From contig JASGFI010000085.1 of the NCBI GenBank assembly GCA_047605615.1, positions 1 to 12,637 on the forward strand: a DNA stretch of 12,637 nucleotides, given 5' to 3'. This document shows positions 4,832-12,637 of the stretch, piece after piece. The translations under genes were made by a program, and so were the position numbers. Each line of letters starts with the position of its first letter. The stretch's first letter is position 1. The stretch comes from Taibaiella sp047605615 (GTDB lineage Bacteria > Bacteroidota > Bacteroidia > Chitinophagales > Chitinophagaceae). The notes beneath the pieces were generated by a model. The model had not been told where the DNA came from. It was given only the letters and a program-made list of their open reading frames with translations, and did no database searches.

Positions 4832-7060
4832 ATGACATATAAACAAACATTTATGACGCTGAATCCAATTTCGGTCTCGTTCAAACTGGACGATGGACGC
4901 GAAGTTATTATCGAAACGGGCAAACTGGCCCGTCAGGCCGATGGAGCCGTAACCGTGCGCTGTGGCAATGCCATAATATTTGCCAGCGTGGTGGCCGCTA
5001 CCGACCCCAAACCCGGGCAATCGTTCTTCCCGCTTACCGTGGATTACCAAGAAAAATTTGCCTCGGCAGGCCGTATTCCCGGCTCTTTCTTCAAGCGCGA
5101 AGGCCGCATAAGCGACTATGAGGTACTCATCTCCCGCCTTATAGACCGTGCCTTGCGCCCCCTGTTCCCTGAAAATTATTTCTGCGAAGTACAGGTAATC
5201 GTAAACCTGATATCCAACGACCCCGAGGTACAACCCGATGCCTTGGCTTGTTTGGCCGCCTCCGCAGCACTGGCCGTTTCGGACATACCGGTACAGGAAA
5301 TAATATCGGAAGTGCGCGTGGGCCGCATCAATGGCCAATATGTTATAAATCCCACTACCACCCAGCTGAAAGAGGCCGATATGGATTTTATAATAGGCGC
5401 TACCGACAAAAACATCATGATGGTGGAGGGCGAGGCAAAAGAATGCCTTGAAGAAGACCTGATAACCGCCATAGAAAAAGCGCACGAAGCCATACGCGTA
5501 CAAGTAAAGGCACAAGAAGAATTGCGCGCAAAAGTGGGCGTTGCCACCAAGCGCGAAGTACCCGCCGCCTACGAAAACGAGGAAGTAAAACAAAAGGTGA
5601 ACGCCTTTGCGGCCGCACGCGTATTGGAAATATCGCGTGGCGGAACCGCAAAACACGAACGCAGCAATGCCTTCAAAACCTTGCGCGAGGAACTGCTGGC
5701 CACCTTTGACCCCGAAACCACCTCGGACGAAGACATGGCCGTGGCCAAACGTTATTTCGACGATTTGCAATACTACACCGTGCGCAACATGATTCTGGAC
5801 GAAAGCCGCCGCCTGGATGGCCGCAAACTGGACGAAGTGCGCCCCTTGATTATGGAAACAGACCTGCTGCCTTCGCCGCATGGCTCTGCCCTGTTTACCC
5901 GCGGCGAAACCCAATCGCTTTCTACCGTTACCCTGGGTACCAAAGATGATGAGATGCTGGTGGAAACCGCCGGTACTTCCGAATACAAAACCTTTTACCT
6001 GCACTACAACTTCCCACCATATTCTACCGGCGAAGTAAAACCCATGCGCGGCCCCGGCCGCAGGGAAGTAGGCCACGGCAACTTAGCCAAACGTTCGTTG
6101 GAAATAATGATGCCCAAAGATTTTCCTTACACCATCCGTATTGTATCGGACATACTGGAATCCAACGGCTCGTCTTCAATGGCTACGGTATGTGCCGGCT
6201 CGTTGGCATTGATGGATGCCGGCGTACCCTACCCCAAACACGTAGGCGGCGTGGCCATGGGCCTCATAAGCCGTGCCGACGACGGCAAATGGGCCGTGTT
6301 GACCGACATACTGGGCGACGAAGACCACCTGGGCGACATGGACTTTAAAGTAACCGGTACCCGCGACGGTATATGCGGCATTCAAATGGACATAAAGGTG
6401 GACGGTTTGAGCATGGACATCATGCGCCAAGCCCTGGCACAAGCCAACCGCGGCCGCCTGCACATACTCGACGCCATGTACGAGTGCATACCCCATTACC
6501 GCAGCGAGCTGAAACCACAGACCCCGCGCATAGAACAAATGATTATAGACCGCGAGTTCATAGGTGCCGTAATAGGGCCCGGCGGCAAAATAATCCAGGA
6601 AATACAACGCGAAACCAATACCGAAATCAACATAGAAGAAGTGGGCGAAACGGGTGTCATCAAAATATTCTCCACCAATGGAGATGATTTGAAAAAAGCC
6701 GTGAAATGGATTAAGGGCATAGTGGCCGTGCCGGAAATAGGCGAGGTTTACGATGCCACGGTTAAATCGGTGATGCCTTACGGTGCTTTCGTAGAGTTCA
6801 TGCCAGGCAAGCAAGGTTTGCTGCACATATCGGAAGTGAGCTGGAAACGATTGGACAACCTTGACGGCGTATTGGCCGAAGGCGATGCCATTAAGATAAA
6901 ACTGCTGGGCCTCGACCCTAAAACCGGGAAATTCCGCCTGAGCCGCAAGGTGTTGATGGAAAAACCCGAAGGTTATGTGGACCAACCCGAACACAGCGAA
7001 AGGCGCGACCGCCCCGACCGTGGCGAGCGCAAGCCAAGGCCGGAAAGGAAACGGGATTAG
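4832..7060 (+). CDS. pnp: polyribonucleotide nucleotidyltransferase (PNPase)
   Basis: This 742-residue enzyme degrades RNA 3' to 5' using phosphate, and can run in reverse to add tails; it acts as a cytoplasmic trimer in RNA turnover. Domains in order are a first RNase PH core (about 15-150), a helical linker domain (about 250-325), a second RNase PH core (about 335-560), a KH domain (about 565-625, GPGG at 582-585) and an S1 domain (about 635-708). The second core has DEDHLGDMDFK, with Asp498, Asp504 and Lys506 matching the catalytic Asp486, Asp492 and Lys494 of E. coli. The last 33 residues are a charged, low-complexity Arg/Glu/Pro/Asp tail. The length is slightly above the 711 residues of the E. 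coli protein. Two starts are plausible: 4832, or the ATG at 4853, which gives MTLNPISVSF, the form usual in Bacteroidota. The gene converges on porV. Confidence 0.98.
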   Translation: MTYKQTFMTLNPISVSFKLDDGREVIIETGKLARQADGAVTVRCGNAIIFASVVAATDPKPGQSFFPLTVDYQEKFASAGRIPGSFFKREGRISDYEVLISRLIDRALRPLFPENYFCEVQVIVNLISNDPEVQPDALACLAASAALAVSDIPVQEIISEVRVGRINGQYVINPTTTQLKEADMDFIIGATDKNIMMVEGEAKECLEEDLITAIEKAHEAIRVQVKAQEELRAKVGVATKREVPAAYENEEVKQKVNAFAAARVLEISRGGTAKHERSNAFKTLREELLATFDPETTSDEDMAVAKRYFDDLQYYTVRNMILDESRRLDGRKLDEVRPLIMETDLLPSPHGSALFTRGETQSLSTVTLGTKDDEMLVETAGTSEYKTFYLHYNFPPYSTGEVKPMRGPGRREVGHGNLAKRSLEIMMPKDFPYTIRIVSDILESNGSSSMATVCAGSLALMDAGVPYPKHVGGVAMGLISRADDGKWAVLTDILGDEDHLGDMDFKVTGTRDGICGIQMDIKVDGLSMDIMRQALAQANRGRLHILDAMYECIPHYRSELKPQTPRIEQMIIDREFIGAVIGPGGKIIQEIQRETNTEINIEEVGETGVIKIFSTNGDDLKKAVKWIKGIVAVPEIGEVYDATVKSVMPYGAFVEFMPGKQGLLHISEVSWKRLDNLDGVLAEGDAIKIKLLGLDPKTGKFRLSRKVLMEKPEGYVDQPEHSERRDRPDRGERKPRPERKRD

Positions 7061-7083
7061 GTGGGTACATAAATAGCCGACAA

Positions 7084-7119
7084 AAACCGGTATTCGATTT
7101 GACAATCGAATACCGGTTT
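7084..7119 (+). terminator. 16-bp perfect hairpin after pnp
   Basis: AAACCGGTATTCGATT at 7084-7099 is perfectly complementary to AATCGAATACCGGTTT at 7104-7119, with a TGAC loop. It begins 24 bases after the pnp stop. The following bases (CTTATTATA) are T-rich but not a clean T tract. It would act as a terminator or as a 3' end stabiliser on the pnp transcript. Confidence 0.7.
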
Positions 7120-7125
7120 CTTATT

Positions 7126-7159
7126 ATACTATTTACAAAAAATAGATAGTAAATAGTAT
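7126..7159. repeat. AT-only inverted repeat between pnp and porV
   Basis: ATACTATTTAC at 7126-7136 pairs with GTAAATAGTAT at 7149-7159 across a 12-base A-rich loop. The core TACTATTTA occurs again at 7228-7236, beyond the strong terminator. The central arm (7150-7158) could therefore pair with either side. Confidence 0.5.
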
Positions 7160-7182
7160 TAAACCGAACTCAGGTTTTCCAT

Positions 7183-7220
7183 AAAAAAGCCTCCCCGCTA
7201 CATTGCGGGGAGGCTTTTTT
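7183..7220. terminator. bidirectional intrinsic terminator between pnp and porV
   Basis: GCCTCCCCGC at 7189-7198 pairs with GCGGGGAGGC at 7205-7214 around a TACATT loop, preceded by six A and followed by six T. This is a textbook factor-independent terminator that works in both directions, serving pnp on the plus strand and porV on the minus strand. It begins 23 bases past the porV stop codon. Confidence 0.93.
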
Positions 7221-7242
7221 CATCCTTTACTATTTAACTATA

Positions 7243-8418
7243 CTATCCTTTATTTTTGGTAAGGGCACCTTTGTCGAAATCAAACAAAAGCGAGAACCTC
7301 AAGGTGTTGGAAAGCGGGTTGCGCGCCACGCCGGAACCAGAGGGAACCAAATACGAAAAATTGAGGCCAAATACATTATACTTTACACCCAGGCCGCAGG
7401 TAAAATATTGGCGGTCGCCGTTGTTTTTGTTCTCGTAAAAATAGCCCGCACGTACCGCAAATTGGTCTTGGTACCAATACTCGCCGCCCAAGGACACGGT
7501 AGTACCATAGCCGGAAGGTGCTTTGGTAAAGGAGTTCAACATACCGGTTATCACGGGATCCTTGGGTATGTAACCACCGGAATCGGTGCCGTCCACCGCA
7601 GTGTAATATACGGGCGCCGGTACCAGGGCTTTGTTCAAGTCCAAAGAGCCGGTTATTTTGTTGTAGGCATCTATTTTGTAGGTGTAAGCCACGCCTACGC
7701 CCAAGTTAATGGGCAGGAAATCCTGCTCGTCTTGCGAATAACTGATTTTTGAACCAACGTTGGACAATACCACACCGGCACTAAAGGTGCCGCTCTTGTC
7801 TTCCGTTACTTCTTTTGTTTTGCTGTAGTACAGGCCAATATCGCCGGCAAAAGCCTTGCCCGGGCTGTAAGTGGCGGCAACAGTAGTAGCCCCCGCCGCT
7901 ATATTGGAATTGATATAACGCAAGGTAACGCCGGCAGACAGGTACGGAGATAGCCTACGGCTGTAACCCACGTCAAAAGAATACTCCCTCGGCTTGCCGC
8001 TACCAACATCGCCGCCGTTCTCATCAGTATAATTAATATCGCCCAAATTGAAGTATCGGAGCGAGCCGCTTATGGCTTGGTTGCTGTTTTCGCCAAATTT
8101 TTTGTACAAAGAGATATAGCCCAAAAACACATCGGGCACCAAATCCTTCAACCAAGGGGTATAGGTTACGGATGCACCAAAGTCCTTTTCTATATTGGCC
8201 ACTTTGGCCACGTTCCAATATTGGGCGTTGGCATCGGGCGACAAAGCTATGCCCACATCGCCCATGGCACCGCTGCGGGCATCGGGCGAAATACGCAAAA
8301 ACGGCACGGCCGTGGTAATGGTACCCACCCTGCCATCTACCGAAGTTTGCGCTTGCGTAGATGTTGTCGATAAACCGGACAGCACAGTAATCCCGGCAAG
8401 TGCTAAGTATTTAGCCAT
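7243..8418 (-). CDS. porV: type IX secretion outer-membrane protein PorV (LptO)
   Basis: This 391-residue outer-membrane beta-barrel is of the PorV/PorQ (FadL-like) type. In the family it collects cargo bearing a C-terminal domain from the SprA/Sov translocon and delivers it to PorU in the surface attachment complex. A signal peptide (MAKYLALAGITVLSG, then STTSTQAQ) is cut near residues 22-24. The mature N-terminus shows the conserved PorV segment TAVPFLRISPDARSGAMGD followed by the asparagine-rich NAQYWNVAKVA. Repeated amphipathic strands follow, to a final NTLRFSLLFDF strand. The ATG at 8418 is chosen because it begins the signal peptide and is preceded on the minus strand by AGGAAGAAGA, an unusually good Shine-Dalgarno sequence for this phylum. 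The longer open frame back to 8634 would cross the promoter at 8550-8557 and encodes nothing recognisable. It lies 299 bp downstream of porU on the same strand and ends at the shared terminator with pnp. Confidence 0.95.
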   Translation of the reverse strand: MAKYLALAGITVLSGLSTTSTQAQTSVDGRVGTITTAVPFLRISPDARSGAMGDVGIALSPDANAQYWNVAKVANIEKDFGASVTYTPWLKDLVPDVFLGYISLYKKFGENSNQAISGSLRYFNLGDINYTDENGGDVGSGKPREYSFDVGYSRRLSPYLSAGVTLRYINSNIAAGATTVAATYSPGKAFAGDIGLYYSKTKEVTEDKSGTFSAGVVLSNVGSKISYSQDEQDFLPINLGVGVAYTYKIDAYNKITGSLDLNKALVPAPVYYTAVDGTDSGGYIPKDPVITGMLNSFTKAPSGYGTTVSLGGEYWYQDQFAVRAGYFYENKNNGDRQYFTCGLGVKYNVFGLNFSYLVPSGSGVARNPLSNTLRFSLLFDFDKGALTKNKG

Positions 8419-8549
8419 TCTTCTTCCTGTTTTTTTATGAAAAAAAGTATAAAAAGTAAAGGTGCTGCTATATGAGGTTGGTTTTGTTTTAAAAGATAGC
8501 CAAGATACTGTTTGGGTATTTGCACCCGGCCACTTTCTTATCCAGGGCG

Positions 8550-8584
8550 CAAAGATACGGTTAAATGTCTTTTTTTTGGTCAAA
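8550..8584 (-). promoter_or_regulatory. porV promoter
   Basis: On the minus strand, TATCTTTG (8557 to 8550) is a perfect TAnnTTTG -7 element. A TTTG (8584 to 8581) lies 23 bases upstream as the -33 element. Transcription would start near 8543, giving a leader of about 125 nt. The 8419-8717 gap holds only this promoter, the leader and the porU-end hairpin; I see no further gene. Confidence 0.7.
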
Positions 8585-8599
8585 ATATATTTGGCAAAA

Positions 8600-8638
8600 G
8601 AAGTTGCGGCTCGTATCGCTACGTCTTGCCGCAACTTC
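8600..8638 (-). terminator. porU-end hairpin, probable weak terminator
   Basis: GAAGTTGCGGC at 8600-8610 pairs with GCCGCAACTTC at 8628-8638, an 11-bp stem. An inner CGTA/TACG stem (8612-8615 with 8620-8623) sits inside the loop. On the minus strand the stem is followed by TTTT. It lies between the porU stop and the porV promoter and probably ends or reduces porU transcription. Confidence 0.6.
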
Positions 8639-8717
8639 CATCCACCTTAAACGAAACAAATTTCAACTTATTGCTAACAATGGCTCAAATTTTTTTCCGG
8701 CAAAAACTAATTGCGCC

Positions 8718-11700
8718 TTACTGGAGCATTACCAACTTTTGGTGGGCTGTGGCCGCCACGCCGTTAGTGGTTTTCAGGGTCAACCTGTAGAAATACACGC
8801 CTTTAACCAAGGGTACGCCGTTATTGCCTTTGCCGTCCCAGTAAATTTCGGTCCTGTTGCCGGTTGTGGTCAACGATTGTTGTATGTTTTTGACTATGAC
8901 ACCGGTAGCCGTGTACACTTCTATGTTTACGTCCATTTCTTCGTTTTCCTGATTGTGCTGGAATACGAACCGTGTGCCGTTGGTCACTGGGTTGGGGTAG
9001 CAGTAAAGGCTGCCTATTACGCCGCTTTCTTTTTTCCTTACTTCAAAGTTTACCACGCCCTCGCCCGAATTATTGTACACATCCCAAGCCTTTACCCGCA
9101 GGGTATGCTTGCCCTCGGCAAGGTCGTAAAAGGGGAAACTTACCGTACCGTTTCGATAATCGTTTTGTGCGGTTTGGTAATAGCTGTTCATGACATAAGG
9201 GTTCTGGAGGTCTTCGTCCAAAATGGCCACTAAATCGTGGCCCAATGAATTGCCGGAAACGTTGATGCCATTGTCGTCATAAAGCTCCACATACAGCAAG
9301 GGGCTGGGGCCGGTAACTCCGCCATCGCGGAATTTATTGTCATCTATATAGGGCTTTACTGCCGGCCCTTCGTTGTCTTCGGCGGCATCGCGGTTGTAGT
9401 CGCCTATGGTTATGGTGGTGTCGTAGCCGGCTGCATCGTCGCTGTCGCTGTAAGCATAATAACTTATTTTTCCGTAACCATAATCGTAGTTAATATCCTT
9501 TGGGGCAATGAAGGTTACGGTGAATACGCCGTTTGCTACCGTACCCTGCACTTGGGCCACTATGTTGTTTTGCACCTTGAAAGACGGGGTAACGCCACTT
9601 TCCGTATTTACCGTTTGCACCGATTTCATTTTATCGTAGATAGTAACGTCCACGGTTCCGTTAAAGGTAGTGAGCGTAGCGCCATTGGCATCGGTAACGA
9701 CTCCCGTCAATTCATATACGCCCAATGCCTTCACGGTATCTGTTTCGGTGGCAATGCCGTCTTGCAACATGGCCAATTTTTGCGTGGCCACTTGGTTGTT
9801 GGGGATGGCCAAGTACAGTGCGGGGTCGCCCAGCACCACGTATTTATGATTGTTGGTGCCGCCACTGGCGTAAGCGTTTTTTGCTGCCGCCAAGGCTTGT
9901 CCCAAGGTTGGATATGCTCCGTTGGTTTTAGTGAATTGCCTTTTTACGTAGAAGCTGGCTATTGCTGTGTTTTGAGATTGATATACCAATTGAGTGGTAG
10001 TGACCATGGCTATGGCGCCGCCATTTTTACTTAGTGCTATTTTCACGCCGGCCGAACGTTCTCCCGGGTCGTCAAAACGGCCAAAGTCGCAGGTGGCCGT
10101 AACCATTACCGGCAGCTTGGTGCCGTTGGTCCAGTTGCCGTAATCGTCGGCGGTCAATATGCCTTCGTGCGCCCAGCGGGTGGGGCCGCCGTGGCCGCTA
10201 TAACTCATGAGAAGGCAGCCGTTGTACATTTGGTTGTCTATGGCGGTGTTTACCGCCGGATAGCGGCCGCCGCCGGGAGTGCTTTGCTGGGTGTAGGCAT
10301 CGGCATATATCTTGTTTACGTTGAAAACATCGTCGCTACTGTAGAAAAAGCTGTTAATGGTTTCGCAGTCGTCCAAATGGTTCATGCTGCTGTTTTCTTC
10401 GGCACCGTCGTGGTCGTCTGCCACAAAGGCCACCACATTGCGCCATGCCCCATAGGCCGCTGCCGAGTTGTAGGTCTTTATTTTGTTGAGGGCAATATTG
10501 GCTTCTGCCGTGTCTATGACGGGTATGCGGCCGGTGCCTATGTCCACCAAACTACTGCTGTTGTTCACGTTGTCGCCTTGGTCCAGCATGGCAAAGAAAT
10601 CGTCGGAACTGTAGGCCCCGTTGTAGTACACGCTTTCGTATGTTTGGAAAGTGGGCACGTAATTGGTGTTGTTGCTCAGGCGGTCTTTATAGTCGTAAGA
10701 TGCCGCACCTACAAACAAAACATTCTTTATCATGTCGCTTTCGTCGGTAGCGCGGTCGTAAAACATCTTGATGAAATTCCTGATGCCTGCTATGTCCCTG
10801 CTGCCGCTCGAAAACTCGTTGTAAATTTCGTCTATTACCGCCACCGCTACGCTTATGCCGTCTTCTTGGCGGTGATAATCGGCTATTTCGTTGGCCGTGC
10901 TTATAAATTGGGCAGGACTGATTACCAATAAATCTACCTGGGACAAGCCATGCAGGTCTTGGTTGGCCACCTGCCCTATTTTGGTAGGTGTCAAAAATTG
11001 GGTACCGTCGAAGGCCGCAAATTCGCGCAAGCTATTCCCCGGGCGCACTACGGTATAGCTGCCGGAACCCGCCGTACCCGTTAACGCTACCGGGGTCAAG
11101 GGGTCGGTAACATCCCATACGGTGGGGCTGCTGCCTTGTATGACATAGGCCGCATTTTGGCCGCTGGCAAGTGCCGCCGTAGCCCAGTTCCTAAAGGTCA
11201 CCTGGCCACTTAAAGTCAATGGCCTTTTGTAGTTAAACTCAAGGTAATCCACATAACCGGCACCGGTACCGCCGGGGGTGTATTGGTAGTTGATGTTGAA
11301 ACTGGCACTGCCGGGCAGCAAGTCGGCAACAATTGTAGCCGGTTTTATAGCATAATCGGAACCGGCTGATAACGTGAAATAGCTGGTTTGCAAAACAGTG
11401 CTGTTCAGCTTGACGGCTATGGAGCTGCTGCTTTCGTTTACGCTGCCTATATACGTTTCAAAATGTACCGTATCTGCTATTTGCCCCAAATCCACCGAAA
11501 TATTTTGTGTCCACGAAGATGAGTTAATGGAGTTCATGCGGTTGCCCCACCATACCTTGCCTTGACCGCCTATGTTGTAGGTATCCTTGTCTATCAGGGC
11601 GTAATCGTTGTAGGTGCTTACTGTCATGGCGGCGGTGCCGGTAGCCTGTTCGGTGGCTATGCGCTTGCCTGCGCCAAGGTCGAAATTGAGGAAATAATAG

Positions 11701-12461
11701 CTTTGGTCTTCGTAATAATTGCTGACGTGGGTAAAGCGGCCATTGGCCGAATCTTTGTCCCAACGTGTGGGGCCGTTGGCATAGAACAACACATAATCGC
11801 CGCTGCCAAAAGTGCTGCCCGAGCTGCTTACATAAATGGCGTTTTCTATCAAATCGTCGGCCTGCATGGAATCTGCCTCTTCGGGTATTACCGTGCCTCC
11901 ATTGCCGTACAAGCGTATGTTTGCCGGATTGATGGCACCGGGGTTCAGGCCCAAATCCTGCAAGAAACTGTAGTCAATCTTATAAATGCCGCGCGAGGGT
12001 ACGGCTATTTTATACCAAGTGCCGCTGGCCAATACCGAGTTGCTGACGGTAGTAGGTTTGCCCGCCGTTTTGGGGGTGTGGGCCGCGGGGTCTATGTAAG
12101 TTGTTATTTCGAGTTGGAAGGCGGTCATTTTTTCCGTCAACCCATTCTGTTGCCGAAAAATGGGTACATGGATATAGGCCACCGGTTGCTTCCTCTCTAT
12201 GCCCCAATGAACATCCGCATCAAACGTGCCAACTGGTTTTATGCCGCTTGGCAGTGCGGGTAGCGTATCTGTCTGCACATTGGTGATGCGTACCTGCGGT
12301 GCCGCCGCCGTTGGCAATACTATACGCTCTACGTAATAGCCGTTTGCATCTACCTTGTGATGGTCTATGGCCGCCACGGGCACTACGCTCACTACGGGTT
12401 CTTGCGCTGCTGTTACGAGGGAAGCGCACAACCACGCCACAACGATGAAAAACTGTTTCAT
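8718..12461 (-). CDS. porU: type IX secretion system sortase PorU (C25 gingipain-like protease)
   Basis: This 1247-residue cell-surface protease cuts the C-terminal sorting domain from type IX substrates and, in Porphyromonas gingivalis, joins them to A-LPS. A signal peptide (MKQFFIVVAWLCASLVTAAQ) is cut after about Ala19. An N-terminal region to about residue 500 contains the PorU-typical GTWYKIAVPSRGIYKIDY and the later FASG-like GDYVLFYANGP. The C25 peptidase domain spans about 505-880, with catalytic His757 in MSYSGHGG and Cys791 in TATCDFGRFDDPGER, and ends at YVVLGDPAL. Immunoglobulin-like strands follow. Residues 1151-1247 are a type A C-terminal sorting domain (SLYCYPNPVTNGTRFVF, then KGVYFYRLTLK). 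PorU is known to keep this domain and use it to bind the attachment complex. The length is close to that of known PorU proteins. No Shine-Dalgarno is visible before the ATG. It is followed by porV, its partner. Confidence 0.96.
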   Translation of the reverse strand: MKQFFIVVAWLCASLVTAAQEPVVSVVPVAAIDHHKVDANGYYVERIVLPTAAAPQVRITNVQTDTLPALPSGIKPVGTFDADVHWGIERKQPVAYIHVPIFRQQNGLTEKMTAFQLEITTYIDPAAHTPKTAGKPTTVSNSVLASGTWYKIAVPSRGIYKIDYSFLQDLGLNPGAINPANIRLYGNGGTVIPEEADSMQADDLIENAIYVSSSGSTFGSGDYVLFYANGPTRWDKDSANGRFTHVSNYYEDQSYYFLNFDLGAGKRIATEQATGTAAMTVSTYNDYALIDKDTYNIGGQGKVWWGNRMNSINSSSWTQNISVDLGQIADTVHFETYIGSVNESSSSIAVKLNSTVLQTSYFTLSAGSDYAIKPATIVADLLPGSASFNINYQYTPGGTGAGYVDYLEFNYKRPLTLSGQVTFRNWATAALASGQNAAYVIQGSSPTVWDVTDPLTPVALTGTAGSGSYTVVRPGNSLREFAAFDGTQFLTPTKIGQVANQDLHGLSQVDLLVISPAQFISTANEIADYHRQEDGISVAVAVIDEIYNEFSSGSRDIAGIRNFIKMFYDRATDESDMIKNVLFVGAASYDYKDRLSNNTNYVPTFQTYESVYYNGAYSSDDFFAMLDQGDNVNNSSSLVDIGTGRIPVIDTAEANIALNKIKTYNSAAAYGAWRNVVAFVADDHDGAEENSSMNHLDDCETINSFFYSSDDVFNVNKIYADAYTQQSTPGGGRYPAVNTAIDNQMYNGCLLMSYSGHGGPTRWAHEGILTADDYGNWTNGTKLPVMVTATCDFGRFDDPGERSAGVKIALSKNGGAIAMVTTTQLVYQSQNTAIASFYVKRQFTKTNGAYPTLGQALAAAKNAYASGGTNNHKYVVLGDPALYLAIPNNQVATQKLAMLQDGIATETDTVKALGVYELTGVVTDANGATLTTFNGTVDVTIYDKMKSVQTVNTESGVTPSFKVQNNIVAQVQGTVANGVFTVTFIAPKDINYDYGYGKISYYAYSDSDDAAGYDTTITIGDYNRDAAEDNEGPAVKPYIDDNKFRDGGVTGPSPLLYVELYDDNGINVSGNSLGHDLVAILDEDLQNPYVMNSYYQTAQNDYRNGTVSFPFYDLAEGKHTLRVKAWDVYNNSGEGVVNFEVRKKESGVIGSLYCYPNPVTNGTRFVFQHNQENEEMDVNIEVYTATGVIVKNIQQSLTTTGNRTEIYWDGKGNNGVPLVKGVYFYRLTLKTTNGVAATAHQKLVMLQ

Positions 12462-12547
12462 ATTTACTTTACTGAATGAGCTGTTACTGTTTGCAAGTTC
12501 TTGGTAAAACGGAACAAAACCGCATTTTATTTTACGATGCCGGGCAT

Positions 12548-12555
12548 CAAAAATA
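12548..12555 (-). promoter_or_regulatory. -7 promoter element for porU
   Basis: Read on the minus strand, TATTTTTG is a perfect TAnnTTTG match 86 bases upstream of the porU start, giving a leader of about 80 nt. No TTTG is seen at the best -33 spacing, so support rests on the -7 element and position alone. Confidence 0.45.
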
Positions 12556-12637
12556 CTATAATCAAAGACAAGGCCGCCATAGGGGCAGGGCTGTTGTGTT
12601 CTAAGTTATCATAAATAAGAGGGAATTAATGTCATTG

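Noticed and set aside
4745..6076. 443-codon open frame on the minus strand opposite pnp
   Set aside because: It lies wholly antisense to an unmistakable PNPase, encodes a Phe/Gly/His/Tyr-rich sequence with no recognisable domain, and is explained by the codon bias of pnp.
6176..7105. 309-codon minus-strand open frame opposite the pnp 3' half
   Set aside because: It is a shadow of pnp, with composition that mirrors pnp codons, and it runs through the pnp terminator region without any gene-like signal.
8419..8634. Upstream extension of the PorV reading frame by 72 residues
   Set aside because: It would start inside the porU-end hairpin and cross the porV promoter. The signal peptide begins at the ATG at 8418, which has a good ribosome binding site.
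10167..10931. 254-codon plus-strand open frame opposite porU, and similar ones at 8565-9233 and 11562-12263
   Set aside because: They are antisense to the catalytic and N-terminal parts of PorU and have Val/Ala/Gly/Tyr-rich, featureless translations with no start signals.
12537..12614. 25-codon plus-strand open frame starting MPGIKNTIIKD
   Set aside because: It is short, has no ribosome binding site or recognisable sequence, and overlaps the likely porU promoter on the other strand.
1..12637. Search for tRNA, rRNA, CRISPR arrays, transposases and integrases
   Set aside because: No cloverleaf, regularly spaced repeats or recombinase motifs were seen on either strand. The inverted repeats near 3461-3530 have no target-site duplication or transposase next to them.

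Overview
The window looks like chromosomal DNA of a Bacteroidota bacterium, probably a Chitinophaga-like or related lineage (the rank below phylum is inference). The evidence is a type IX secretion system pair (PorU sortase and PorV carrier), several promoter elements of the Bacteroidota form TAnnTTTG, mostly absent Shine-Dalgarno sequences, and an ECF sigma factor paired with a membrane anti-sigma protein that ends in an outer-membrane beta-barrel. GC content is intermediate, and the codon usage favours ATA for isoleucine.

Layout. Positions 1-60 may hold the 3' end of an upstream gene. Next, on the plus strand, come a secreted lipoprotein with five Asp-box/YCF48-type repeats (170-1138), an ECF sigma factor (1338-1907), and, overlapping it by ATGA, a 506-residue protein (1904-3424). 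That protein has three tandem anti-sigma-like motifs, one transmembrane helix, a long disordered linker and a C-terminal beta-barrel. It resembles the dual membrane-spanning anti-sigma factors reported from Bacteroides, but its cytoplasmic motif is triplicated. A Fic-family AMP-transferase with an intact active site and an intact N-terminal inhibitory motif follows (3545-4636), behind an unusual set of inverted repeats. It differs from its neighbours in base and codon use. Polynucleotide phosphorylase (pnp, 4832-7060) has its own promoter and a GC-rich leader hairpin that abuts the first possible start codon.

The minus strand carries porU (12461-8718) and porV (8418-7243), each with a recognisable promoter element. 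pnp and porV converge on a 182-bp spacer holding three stem-loops, the last a strong bidirectional terminator.

How the genes work together: PorV carries type IX substrates bearing C-terminal domains to PorU, which removes that domain at the cell surface. The sigma/anti-sigma pair probably senses the state of the outer membrane or envelope and signals directly across both membranes. The Fic enzyme and pnp are not obviously tied to either system. The most interesting locus is the sigma/anti-sigma pair with its triplicated cytoplasmic motif.
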